DNA from: a virus
Direction: 5' to 3' (one strand)
DNA: 25,240 nucleotides
Virus record (IMG/VR): IMGVR_UViG_3300027659_000190
Coordinates: 1 to 25,240 of that record
The translations under genes and the position numbers were made by a program. Shown here piece by piece: positions 15,629 to 21,784 of the stretch. The notes under the pieces were generated by a model. That model did not search any database, was not told where the DNA came from, and saw only the letters and a program-made list of their open reading frames with translations. Numbering within the stretch: the stretch's first letter is position 1; each line of letters opens with the position of its first letter.

Positions 15629-15879
15629 TTTAAATACTCATTCATTAATTGAGCAGTTGCAGCATTGATTGACTTAGTGCGGTCTTTTATTGGAAACAAC
15701 CCTAACCAACAATTAAACGTGGATTGGTCGAGTATCTCGATTGCGTGTTCCATGTCCCCTGCACTTAAATCAATTAGTTTTTTCTTTGCCAGAGATTCGG
15801 CATAAGGTGTTAGTGGTTTCTTTAGCTTTTTACGCATAGCCACATATTCGTTCCATGCGGTTGTAAGTTCATTTTCCAT
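15625..15879 (-). CDS. Small replication protein like C-terminal domain of phage helicase loaders
   Basis: This 84-aa protein consists of one domain: WNEYVAMRKKLKKPLTPYAE, a central helix AKKKLIDLSAGDMEHAIEIL, and DQSTFNCWLGLFPIK. The pattern W-x-x-Y...KKPLT...AI-x-x-x-x-QS-x-x-x-x-W-x-GLFP is the common C-terminal module of phage replication initiators and DnaC-like loaders. Here it stands alone without the ATPase or HTH part. It is the first gene after the promoter at 15942-15972, with a leader of about 60 bases. It overlaps the 234-aa gene by ATGA (15625-15628). Confidence 0.65.
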   Translation of the reverse strand: MENELTTAWNEYVAMRKKLKKPLTPYAESLAKKKLIDLSAGDMEHAIEILDQSTFNCWLGLFPIKDRTKSINAATAQLMNEYLK

Positions 15880-15937
15880 AGGTTTCTTTATAGTATGATT
15901 CGGTTGTTAATTGTTCTATAACCCATTATCTTATATT

Positions 15938-15972
15938 TTGCCAAAACTATGTTTATCTTCTACTTTTGGCAA
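15938..15972 (-). promoter_or_regulatory. Promoter with inverted-repeat operator
   Basis: On the minus strand TTG (15970-15972), a 20-base spacer and TAGTTTTG (15942-15949) match the Bacteroidetes -33/-7 promoter pattern. A perfect 9-bp inverted repeat on the + strand, TTGCCAAAA (15938-15946) and TTTTGGCAA (15964-15972), covers most of the -7 box with one arm and the whole -33 box with the other. It is the right size for a dimeric repressor or activator. It would start the operon from the 84-aa replication gene towards the structural genes. A T-run needed for a terminator is absent. Confidence 0.55.
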
Positions 15973-15984
15973 GTTATATTTTTT

Positions 15985-16152
15985 TTATTTGTTGTTCAGC
16001 AAGTTTATAATTATAGAATCTTGGTAGTGCCTGTCGCAATCAAGTTGCCCGATGAGGCTACTTTGTGCCTGATTTATTCCATATTGATATGCAAGTATAA
16101 CACTTAGCACCAATATAACAATAGGGTAAATGGTTTCTTTTAGTTGTTTCAT
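15985..16152 (-). CDS. Small single-span membrane protein (55 aa)
   Basis: The ATG at 16150-16152 opens a 55-codon frame ending with TAA at 15985-15987. The protein has a short basic N-terminus (MKQLKET), one hydrophobic helix (about residues 8-25, IYPIVILVLSVILAYQYG) and a polar C-terminal part with one Cys. The layout fits a type II or N-anchored inner-membrane protein, such as small Rz-like or holin-accessory proteins, but no family was recognised. It lies alone between the HTH gene, after a GC-rich hairpin, and the operator-bearing promoter. Confidence 0.6.
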   Translation of the reverse strand: MKQLKETIYPIVILVLSVILAYQYGINQAQSSLIGQLDCDRHYQDSIIINLLNNK

Positions 16153-16167
16153 TTCAGTTTTGTTTAA

Positions 16168-16193
16168 GCCTGCCGAGCCGAAACCCGACAGGC
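16168..16193 (-). terminator. GC-rich hairpin, possible weak terminator
   Basis: GCCTGCCG (16168-16175) pairs with CGACAGGC (16186-16193) with one C/A mismatch and a 10-base loop. It sits eight bases after the stop of the HTH gene. The following sequence on the minus strand (TTAAACAAAA) lacks a T-run, so it may only pause transcription or protect the mRNA end. Confidence 0.4.
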
Positions 16194-16200
16194 ATTGGTT

Positions 16201-16437
16201 TTACTTTCTTTTCAAAATGTACTTAGCTACTTCAACTTCCTTGCCGTAGCGTGTCTTAACTTTGACCAACTTAGTCGCTATCTCATAGCCTGCTCTACGG
16301 AGGTCTGCAATTCTCGCTGAACATTTCCAACTGCCGTAGCGTTCAATGGCTTGCAAGTTGGTGATGCTTCCGTGTCTTTGTAAGTGTTTCAACACATCAG
16401 ATGTGAAACTGGGTTTTGATTTTTTTGCGGTTTTCAT
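16201..16437 (-). CDS. Winged helix-turn-helix DNA-binding protein
   Basis: This 78-aa basic protein has FTSDVLKHLQRHGSITNLQA, a recognition part (ERYGSWKCSARIADLRRAGY) and a beta wing with KVKTRYGKEVEVAKYIL. The pattern matches small phage winged-HTH proteins of the HTH_39 kind, where ARIADLRRxGY is typical. It probably binds DNA as a regulator or replication accessory. Its start overlaps the end of the DnaA-like gene by 4 bases (ATGA). It is a candidate to bind the inverted repeat at 15938-15972 about 230 bases downstream. Confidence 0.7.
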   Translation of the reverse strand: MKTAKKSKPSFTSDVLKHLQRHGSITNLQAIERYGSWKCSARIADLRRAGYEIATKLVKVKTRYGKEVEVAKYILKRK

Positions 16438-16784
16438 TTTTTGTAAAGGTTAAATTTGTTTAAAAAAAAGGAGATGTCTTTGTATTGTTGGTCATGCTTG
16501 GGCATACTGGTTATGTAGTCAGTTGCATGAAGAACAGTTGAATGGTCTCTGCCTCCGAAATGCTCACCGATTTGTTTTAGAGAATACGATGTGCATACCC
16601 TGATTATATACATTGCCATTTGCCTTGCCATAACAAACTCACGTTTCCGGGATGGCGATTTCATATCTGCAACCGTAACTCCGTAATGGTTAGCGACTGC
16701 GCTCACAATATGGTTTCGCTTTACTTCATCATTGGCATTGATAATCATATCAGATTGAGCCATGACTTGATATAAATAATTCAT
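16434..16784 (-). CDS. Stand-alone DnaA domain IV-like DNA-binding protein
   Basis: Using the ATG at 16782-16784, just after the stop of the upstream gene (TAATATG), the product is 116 aa. Residues 20-95 match the C-terminal DNA-binding domain of DnaA: IVSAVANHYGVTVADMKSPSRKREFVMARQMAMYII with the basic loop, then LKQIGEHFGGRDHSTVLHA (DnaA signature at 77-87). There is no AAA+ ATPase part. It should recognise DnaA-box-type sites, either at a phage origin or to compete with host DnaA. A longer in-frame extension up to 16952 is open, but it overlaps the whole end of the upstream gene and looks non-conserved. Confidence 0.85.
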   Translation of the reverse strand: MNYLYQVMAQSDMIINANDEVKRNHIVSAVANHYGVTVADMKSPSRKREFVMARQMAMYIIRVCTSYSLKQIGEHFGGRDHSTVLHATDYITSMPKHDQQYKDISFFLNKFNLYKK

Positions 16785-16785
16785 A

Positions 16786-17034
16786 TTAGAATGGGGCTTT
16801 TGTTTGGGTTGCATCTGGTTTGTATTGCTTTCCATTGCCAACAAACTTACTTTCTTTGGTGTCTTTGTTGTAAACCTTAACCGCAATGTCATTGCCATAT
16901 TGGTCTGCCTTGTCATTAATCCATAGGTCAAGGTTAATGTAAACCTTTCCATTCTTAGCAGTTGTAACGGATGGATGCTTCTGTGTAATTAGTTCCTGTA
17001 CATCGGTCAGGCAAATACTGATTCTGTGTTTCAT
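16786..17034 (-). CDS. Small conserved protein of replication block, unknown
   Basis: This 82-aa protein has a helix (LTDVQELITQKHPSVTTAKN) followed by a beta-rich part (KVYINLDLWINDKADQYGND and IAVKVYNKD) and a Lys/Gln-rich disordered tail. An OB-like small DNA-binding protein is conceivable from composition and from its neighbours (ParB-like and DnaA-like genes), but no signature is present. The ATG at 17032-17034 follows the stop of the ParB-like gene by 13 bases and the gene ends two bases before the DnaA-like start. Confidence 0.6.
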   Translation of the reverse strand: MKHRISICLTDVQELITQKHPSVTTAKNGKVYINLDLWINDKADQYGNDIAVKVYNKDTKESKFVGNGKQYKPDATQTKAPF

Positions 17035-17047
17035 TTTTTTTAGGGGT

Positions 17048-17791
17048 TTATGAGTATCTTAAATTGATTTTTTCACGTCTGCGATAGTTGTATATTTCTT
17101 CGATTAAAGAAACATATTGATTTACATCATTGCATATCTGCAAAGCAGTAGGCTGAAGTTTTAACTTTTGTATAAATTCAGTAAATTCAAACTGCTCTTT
17201 TTTCAAAAGTTTTACCATTGCATATACAAACCATCTCATTTTATAATGAGGGAAATATGTTCCGCAAATATGCAGTTTATCCATGATAATTTCTGCTTCT
17301 TGCAAGTTTTTAATCTTAAATTGACCTGATGCAAATGTTTTTATCATATCGCCATTATCATTCCCAGATAACAAATACATAGCAATTTGGATATTTAAAT
17401 CATGCTTATCTGCGAACTTTTTGAAATTAATATATTCAGTATAACCTAACTTACAATAGCCATCTAAATAATCTGAAGAAGTCCAATTCTTTGAATTTTG
17501 GTTTAATATATGCACCTCATTCAATCCATAACCTTTGCAGATAATATAATTCAATGGCAGTTTTAGTTCCTGTATGAACTCAAATCTGTGTTGCCCATCA
17601 ATTATCTCATACTTTTCATTCACGATTATAACCGTAAATAAATAGTTTTCAGACATTGATTTCTTTAGTCGATTAATGTGTAGCAGGTTTTTGTTTCTGT
17701 TACCATCAATAGGCCTAAATAGGAAATAATCGGTTGTTGTGTGAACTTGGTTACTGTGCTTCACCATTGGTTCGGTTTGATAGTTTATCAT
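17048..17791 (-). CDS. ParB/DGQHR-domain protein
   Basis: This 247-aa protein has a ParB-N/sulfiredoxin-like fold in its N-terminal half: an upstream helix (INRLKKSMSENYLFTVII), YEIIDGQHRFEF (DGQHR at 65-69, the nucleotide-binding loop) and a following LPLNYIICKGYGLNEVHILN. The remainder (about 100-247) is helical and includes WTSSDYLDGYCKLGY. Phage ParB-like proteins with DGQHR are known as CTP/ATP-dependent clamps, nucleases or modification partners; which of these applies cannot be told here. No HTH domain is obvious. It overlaps the exonuclease gene by ATGA (17788-17791). Confidence 0.75.
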   Translation of the reverse strand: MINYQTEPMVKHSNQVHTTTDYFLFRPIDGNRNKNLLHINRLKKSMSENYLFTVIIVNEKYEIIDGQHRFEFIQELKLPLNYIICKGYGLNEVHILNQNSKNWTSSDYLDGYCKLGYTEYINFKKFADKHDLNIQIAMYLLSGNDNGDMIKTFASGQFKIKNLQEAEIIMDKLHICGTYFPHYKMRWFVYAMVKLLKKEQFEFTEFIQKLKLQPTALQICNDVNQYVSLIEEIYNYRRREKINLRYS

Positions 17792-18459
17792 AAATTATTA
17801 ATCAGGGTTGTTTTAAATTGGTTTGCAATGTTAATCTTATGCAGCATAGTTAAGATATAGCGGTCATCTTTGTTTACTTCGATAATCTTAATCTGATGCG
17901 CCTCATTATAGAAGCGGTCATCAAAACTTACAAAGTAACACATATCACGTTGACTCAATACCATGTTTAACTGCATCTGTGCATAGTAGTCAGGCATCTG
18001 GTCTGCAATATCGGATTGGGTTTTAAGCATCATATACTTCAAATGGGTATGCGGTGCAGGGCATTTAATCTCTGCAATGGCATCAGGCAATATAATGTCT
18101 GGAGTTCCGCAGTACACTTCATTGTCATCCGAGAATATAACCCATGCACTTATTCCATTATGAATAAAATCTGAATCCGTTAATTCATAACCCATTATTT
18201 TTGCGAATGCTATTGCTGCCTGTGGTTCGGTTTCGTTTCCGTGCTGCATTGCTGCCGAGTAATAGTCAGGCTCTGGCAATGCAAGTTGTGTAGCAATACG
18301 ATGCAGCACATAAGTCTTTGCACCTTTGCTTAACTGCTCACCCATTTCTTGCTCTTTTTTTGTTGGGTCGGTCATTAATTTTTCAATATCTGAAGATGTA
18401 AACTTTCCATATCGATATTGTAACCATTCTTCTTTAGTTCCAAAAACAAACATTTTCAT
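17788..18459 (-). CDS. YqaJ-like / lambda Exo-type recombination exonuclease
   Basis: This 223-aa protein is a PD-(D/E)xK exonuclease that resects double-strand ends for the neighbouring annealing protein. It starts with the usual EEWLQYRYGKFTSSDIEKLM. It has HGNETEPQA at 73-81 (Glu78), CGTPDIIL with Asp121, AEIKCP with Glu130 and Lys132, and the YYAQMQLNM block around 158-166. All catalytic positions are in place, and the length is normal. It overlaps the annealing protein gene by 4 bases (18456-18459), which fits coupled expression of the pair. Confidence 0.9.
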   Translation of the reverse strand: MKMFVFGTKEEWLQYRYGKFTSSDIEKLMTDPTKKEQEMGEQLSKGAKTYVLHRIATQLALPEPDYYSAAMQHGNETEPQAAIAFAKIMGYELTDSDFIHNGISAWVIFSDDNEVYCGTPDIILPDAIAEIKCPAPHTHLKYMMLKTQSDIADQMPDYYAQMQLNMVLSQRDMCYFVSFDDRFYNEAHQIKIIEVNKDDRYILTMLHKINIANQFKTTLINNL

Positions 18460-19091
18460 TTCTTGCCCTCCAATCTTTTCTTAGCAATGCCAAATTCAAC
18501 TTTAAATCTGTTATTAGTGTGCATCTCTGGGTATGATTCCCAAAGTATTTTAAGTTCATCAACATTCTTGCACAATCCTATCTGACTGCTCACCTCGTTT
18601 ATGGTTTCCTGTGTGGTATATTCCGGCTCATAGGCTTCCTCAAACTTCCTATTGAGGTTTGCGCCATACTTAATACCGATTTTCTTTGCTGCATTCTTAA
18701 TCGCTTCGGCATAGGCTTTCGGTGCGTTCATTTGCAAAGCATTCTTTTTCTTTGTTTCGTTAAAGTTAGCAAGGTTTGCACCCGAGTCTTGCATGATTTG
18801 CACCGCACCCAAGCCATCATAGTTCATCCATTGCATGATTATTGGGTTAAATACTTTGATACGAGCGGATACGATGTACTCATTCAACTCCCTGCGTTCA
18901 GATAATATCTCGTATTGAACTAATCCAGCAAAGTCTTGCCTTAGTTGGTTTTCAATTATCCCAATAGGGATGTAATTTGCTTTGCCATCTGGTGTCTTTT
19001 GCAGCCATTCTGCTTTAGGCTCTGTGTTTAGTTTGGTAGTTAGCTTCTCAATCTCGATGAGTGCTTCCTGTTTTGTTGTTGTAAGTTCCAT
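18456..19091 (-). CDS. Single-strand DNA annealing protein (Rad52/ERF-like)
   Basis: This 211-aa protein should anneal complementary single strands in Red-type recombination. The core is YIPIGIIENQLRQDFAGLVQYE, then YIVSARIKVFNPI...WMNYDGLGAVQI, and the conserved helix NAPKAYAEAIKNAAKKIGIK followed by GANLNRKFE. This layout (strands, a YDG-G turn, then A-K-x-A-x-KNAAKK-x-G) is close to Rad52/Sak and ERF annealers rather than to RecT. The C-terminal 60 residues are a helical tail. It lies directly before its exonuclease partner. It overlaps the preceding small gene by 44 bases. Confidence 0.75.
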   Translation of the reverse strand: MELTTTKQEALIEIEKLTTKLNTEPKAEWLQKTPDGKANYIPIGIIENQLRQDFAGLVQYEILSERRELNEYIVSARIKVFNPIIMQWMNYDGLGAVQIMQDSGANLANFNETKKKNALQMNAPKAYAEAIKNAAKKIGIKYGANLNRKFEEAYEPEYTTQETINEVSSQIGLCKNVDELKILWESYPEMHTNNRFKVEFGIAKKRLEGKK

Positions 19092-19272
19092 TGTTTATCA
19101 GTTTAAGGTAAATTGTTTCTGCTGCTTTGAAATTATCTCGCATAATCACTTCATCATATCCATCTTGTGTTATCACTACACAATGAGTTGATGTGCGAGG
19201 TTTGTGTTTTATGGTTATTCTGGGTGGGCCGATATGGATGCAGAGTGCAGGCCATGTTTCGTAGTCTTTCAT
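19048..19272 (-). CDS. Small protein of unknown function, first gene of recombination operon
   Basis: This 74-aa protein starts MKDYETWPALCIHIGPPRIT, and no family was recognised. The ATG at 19270-19272 lies only four bases after a well-matched -7 promoter box, so the transcript may be leaderless. Residues 30-60 form strand-helix patterns (HCVVITQDGYDEVIM then FKAAETIYLKLINNG). It overlaps the annealing gene by 44 bases and may act through translational coupling. Confidence 0.55.
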   Translation of the reverse strand: MKDYETWPALCIHIGPPRITIKHKPRTSTHCVVITQDGYDEVIMRDNFKAAETIYLKLINNGTYNNKTGSTHRD

Positions 19273-19276
19273 ATTG

Positions 19277-19307
19277 CAAATATAATAATATTATTTAAAA
19301 TGGCAAA
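19277..19307 (-). promoter_or_regulatory. Promoter of the recombination/replication operon
   Basis: On the minus strand TTTG (19304-19307), a 19-base A/T-rich spacer and TATATTTG (19277-19284) give the full Bacteroidetes consensus TTTG-N19-TAnnTTTG. A 12-bp palindrome AATAATATTATT (19284-19295) lies in the spacer next to the -7 box. The start codon of the 74-aa gene is four bases downstream. Confidence 0.65.
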
Positions 19308-19388
19308 TATTCTTGATTCCGTGTGTGATTATTAGCATAATTCCTACATTAGTAGCGTGTATGCAGTAGTTATGTTCAATTTAATTTT

Positions 19389-19413
19389 AAAAAAGTCCTT
19401 CGCACTTTTAAAA
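19389..19413 (-). terminator. Possible terminator at end of methyltransferase gene
   Basis: On the minus strand AAAAGT (19409-19404), a 7-base loop (GCGAAGG) and ACTTTT form a 6-bp stem, followed by TTTAAAATT. It overlaps the stop codon of the methyltransferase (19408-19410). The stem is A/T-rich and short, so the call is weak. Confidence 0.35.
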
Positions 19414-20145
19414 TAATTTTGGTTGAGATAGTCTAATATTAAGTCGTTTCTCAGCAAGTTTAATATAATCTATATTTAATTCGCTTCCAATAAAATTCCT
19501 TTTGTATTCTATACAAGCTAAAGCAGTTGTTCCACTTCCCATATATGGGTCATACACTAAGTCGCCTTCTTGTGTTGTTGCCATAATGCAATTTGATGCT
19601 AACAAAATTGGGAATGGAGCAGGATGTTCATTAAATGTGTCAGGCGACATATCCCAAATATTCTTTTTGTAAAATGCGTTATCTCTATAAAAATTAGGTT
19701 TAGCATCATTTGTTTTTTTAATCCAAAATATGTATTCGTTTATAGGGTAAAAATAACTCATATCTAATTTTGGAGTGTTTTTTCTGTTCCATATAATTAT
19801 TTGTTTCATCGGGAAATCGTGAACATATTTAGGATGGATTGTTGTGTGCAAATGCAAAATATCAATATGATTGTAAAATATACTACCTGTTGGCTTAATT
19901 ACTCTTATACATTCGGTTAAAACCTCTCTCTGTTGCCTTTCGTATTCTTCGGGATGTAAGTTATCATTAAAATCACCATAAGTTATTTTTCGTGATTTAG
20001 TTTTAAATCCATTATTTACATTTTGGTTCATGCTCCAATATGATTTATTGTATGGCGGAGAAGTTACAATGCAATCAATAAAATTGTCTGGCATCTTTTT
20101 GAGAGTGTCTAAACATTTTTCGTTATATATTTTATTTATTTCCAT
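19408..20145 (-). CDS. DNA methyltransferase, beta class (N6-adenine or N4-cytosine)
   Basis: This 245-aa protein methylates an exocyclic amino group in DNA. The catalytic motif IV is TSPPYN (28-33) near the N-terminus, and the SAM-binding motif I is YDPYMGSGTT near 198-207 close to the C-terminus. This order defines the beta class. TSPPY is used by both m4C and m6A enzymes, so the base is not settled. The intervening region is short and includes NEHPAPFPILLA, typical of type II-like orphan enzymes. No restriction gene is near, so it is an orphan that likely protects phage DNA against host restriction. The first codons overlap the tiny basic ORF upstream by 10 bases. Confidence 0.9.
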   Translation of the reverse strand: MEINKIYNEKCLDTLKKMPDNFIDCIVTSPPYNKSYWSMNQNVNNGFKTKSRKITYGDFNDNLHPEEYERQQREVLTECIRVIKPTGSIFYNHIDILHLHTTIHPKYVHDFPMKQIIIWNRKNTPKLDMSYFYPINEYIFWIKKTNDAKPNFYRDNAFYKKNIWDMSPDTFNEHPAPFPILLASNCIMATTQEGDLVYDPYMGSGTTALACIEYKRNFIGSELNIDYIKLAEKRLNIRLSQPKLF

Positions 20146-20228
20146 CGCTTTTTTCTTTTTGTTTTTCTGTTCGTGCTTCGATTAAATTTTATCGTTTCTA
20201 ATCCGCTACTTCTTATAGCACCATCCAT
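20136..20228 (-). CDS. Tiny highly basic peptide (30 aa) bridging two genes
   Basis: The ATG at 20226-20228 shares its base with the TAA of the 91-aa gene (TAATG), and the frame runs 30 codons to TAA at 20136-20138, ten bases inside the methyltransferase gene. The peptide starts MDGAIRSSGLETIKFNRS and ends in a cluster of Lys and Arg (KTKRKKRWK). The coupling at both ends suggests real translation, either as a nucleic-acid-binding peptide or to help reach the methyltransferase start. Too short to compare with a family. Confidence 0.4.
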   Translation of the reverse strand: MDGAIRSSGLETIKFNRSTNRKTKRKKRWK

Positions 20229-20503
20229 TATATTTCAGTTATCTCACCACCATCTTCCATGTATTGCCTGATAATATCCTCATATTGTCGCATATCTAAC
20301 TCATCGAATGGGATGCTGCCAGAATATTGGATATGCAATCCACTTGGCTCAAATCTGTCCTCAATCCAGTTAATCGGGTTGGTATAGTAGTAATCTTCAA
20401 CCCTCCATACAGGAATCATGCAGGTCTGCAAATCGCCTCCGTTAACGCAGTATTCAACTTCAATTAAGGCCTTGTCGGTGTGTGTGTCAATTATGTCTAT
20501 CAT
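20228..20503 (-). CDS. Acidic protein of unknown function (91 aa)
   Basis: This 91-aa protein is strongly acidic at the C-terminus (FDELDMRQYEDIIRQYMEDG). An aromatic stretch (WRVEDYYYTNPINWIEDRF) lies in the middle. No family was recognised. Small acidic early proteins of phages often bind host proteins or mimic DNA, but this is only a possibility. It overlaps the 113-aa gene by 4 bases (20500-20503). Confidence 0.55.
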   Translation of the reverse strand: MIDIIDTHTDKALIEVEYCVNGGDLQTCMIPVWRVEDYYYTNPINWIEDRFEPSGLHIQYSGSIPFDELDMRQYEDIIRQYMEDGGEITEI

Positions 20504-20841
20504 AGTTTTTTCAATTTTAAAAGTTCTGTTTCCCAGTCTTCAACCCAGTGCATCATATTTGTGTTATCAAACACCGCAATAAGTCTCTCTAATGCTTTGA
20601 TGCGATACCAAGTCGGCAGTTCCTTATCGTATTTGGCAGTCGCACCCAGAAACCCAACGATGTTATAAAGTTCCTGCGTTTGCTCAATGTTCTTATTGAG
20701 TGGCTTGCCATCAATAGCTTGAAGTTGGAAGTCGGCAGCATAGGCATATTCATCTGCAAGAATCTGTTTTGCCTCGACTAAGGTGTTTGCCCCTATGTCA
20801 ATCGGAGTTTGTCCGTAATGTGCGAAGGAATATACTTTCAT
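20500..20841 (-). CDS. Protein of unknown function (113 aa)
   Basis: This 113-aa protein begins MKVYSFAHYGQTPIDIGANT, then shows helices (LVEAKQILADEYAYAADFQL; WYRIKALERLIAVFDN) and a C-terminal WVEDWETELLKLKKL amphipathic helix. No family was recognised. It is coupled to its neighbours by ATGA overlaps on both sides (20838-20841 and 20500-20503), placing it in the early small-gene train. Confidence 0.55.
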   Translation of the reverse strand: MKVYSFAHYGQTPIDIGANTLVEAKQILADEYAYAADFQLQAIDGKPLNKNIEQTQELYNIVGFLGATAKYDKELPTWYRIKALERLIAVFDNTNMMHWVEDWETELLKLKKL

Positions 20842-20999
20842 AATGCACCCCTCCCTTTATTAAATTCATCTTTGTCATCTATATCAAACAAACCTTTGAT
20901 TGCAGATATGCAGATAAACACATATCCAATGACTAAGGCTAACAACATAACGCTATCCATAGCATCAAGTTTGGCCATAAACTCGCTGATTTGTTTCAT
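20838..20999 (-). CDS. Small membrane protein (53 aa)
   Basis: The ATG at 20997-20999 gives 53 codons to TGA at 20838-20840. One hydrophobic helix at about residues 17-35 (VMLLALVIGYVFICISAI) is followed by an acidic/basic tail with DIDDKDEF. It overlaps the RHH-like gene and the 113-aa gene by ATGA, which supports translation. Function unknown; a single-span holin-like or membrane-exclusion protein is possible. Confidence 0.6.
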   Translation of the reverse strand: MKQISEFMAKLDAMDSVMLLALVIGYVFICISAIKGLFDIDDKDEFNKGRGAL

Positions 21000-21172
21000 A
21001 ACTTTATCCCTTCCGATTTTAGTTTTTCAAGGATAGCCATCTCAACAAGGTCGCTCAAGGTTATTACACCTTCAGAGGCAAGTCGCTGACTGTTTAATTT
21101 AAGTTGCAATTTTTGCAGGGCATCCGGCATTCTCTTATCCAGATGAAAGGTTTGGTTTTTGCGGTTACTCAT
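20996..21172 (-). CDS. Ribbon-helix-helix-like small protein (58 aa)
   Basis: The ATG at 21170-21172 gives 58 codons to TGA at 20996-20998. A basic strand NQTFHLDKRM is followed by a helix DALQKLQLKLNSQRLASEG and, after ITLS, a second helix DLVEMAILEKLKSEG. Strand-helix-helix with a Ser/Thr cap before the second helix is the Arc/CopG (RHH) pattern, so the protein could be a dimeric repressor. It is a candidate reader of the palindromes that overlap the promoters at 21785 and 15942. Confidence 0.55.
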   Translation of the reverse strand: MSNRKNQTFHLDKRMPDALQKLQLKLNSQRLASEGVITLSDLVEMAILEKLKSEGIKL

Positions 21173-21279
21173 TTTGTTATAATGGTTATAATTGTTTCCA
21201 AGTTACTTGCTACATAGATTGCTGCCCACCATAGGAAAGCGCTAAATGAGTAGCTGATAAGTTTTTTAAGAGTTTTCAT
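21169..21279 (-). CDS. Tiny membrane peptide (36 aa)
   Basis: The ATG at 21277-21279 gives 36 codons to TGA at 21169-21171, overlapping the next start by ATGA. The peptide has a basic start (MKTLKKL) and one hydrophobic helix (about 8-25, SYSFSAFLWWAAIYVASN). Its first 15 bases are the same as those of the 64-aa gene just upstream. Function unknown. Confidence 0.5.
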   Translation of the reverse strand: MKTLKKLISYSFSAFLWWAAIYVASNLETIITIITK

Positions 21280-21285
21280 AATTAT

Positions 21286-21480
21286 TTAAATTAATTGAAT
21301 ACCTAAGATTTCCTTAAAAGACATTGTTTCACCATCCTCATCATCAATCCATCCATCTTTTTGCCTATCTTTTTTGCATAATCTTTTAAAGGCATCTCTA
21401 AAATCTTTTGCTTTAATTTTAAAGCATCCAGTACCAAATTCAGTTGGTGTCCAGATTGTAAATTGTTTAAGAGTTTTCAT
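21286..21480 (-). CDS. Protein of unknown function (64 aa)
   Basis: This 64-aa protein begins MKTLKQFTIWTPTEFGTGCF and continues with a basic helix (FRDAFKRLCKKDRQKDG) and an acidic turn (WIDDEDGETMS). The pattern resembles small domains that follow two-strand/helix folds, but no family was recognised. It ends six bases before the tiny membrane peptide gene. Confidence 0.5.
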   Translation of the reverse strand: MKTLKQFTIWTPTEFGTGCFKIKAKDFRDAFKRLCKKDRQKDGWIDDEDGETMSFKEILGIQLI

Positions 21481-21520
21481 ATTGTTTTGTGCAGTGTAGG
21501 ATGCTGCGCCCCTTTGGTTG

Positions 21521-21760
21521 TTAAATTAATTTCTTCAATTGCTCGTTAATTTTATGCAATTCCAATTCCTCGCCTTCGATAGAGAATAGCATTCTTCGTT
21601 GAGTTTCTGCGTTTGCTTTTGGATTGTTCAGAATTTCAGTATAGAATTCTATCTGTTCTATACAATTGCTAATCTTGCCTTTCAAGATATAGATTTCGTG
21701 ATTTTTCTGTTCTTCAGCAGTTACTTTTCTTCTTAAAGTTTGAGGAGCAATGTTTTTCAT
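21521..21760 (-). CDS. Coiled-coil protein of unknown function (79 aa)
   Basis: Using the ATG at 21758-21760, the product is 79 aa starting MKNIAPQTLRRKVTAEEQKN. Most of it is one long charged helix (YILKGKISNCIEQIEFYTEI; FSIEGEELELHKINEQLKKL) suited to a helical hairpin or dimer. A longer TTG-started version would begin inside the -7 promoter box and is rejected. It is the first gene after the promoter at 21785-21814, with a leader of about 20-25 bases. Confidence 0.6.
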   Translation of the reverse strand: MKNIAPQTLRRKVTAEEQKNHEIYILKGKISNCIEQIEFYTEILNNPKANAETQRRMLFSIEGEELELHKINEQLKKLI

Positions 21761-21784
21761 AATCTTTGTTTTGTTTTGATGAAG

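Noticed and set aside
16785-16952. Long N-terminal extension of the DnaA-like frame
   Set aside because: It overlaps the conserved-looking upstream gene over its whole C-terminal part, while a good ATG lies just after that gene's stop.
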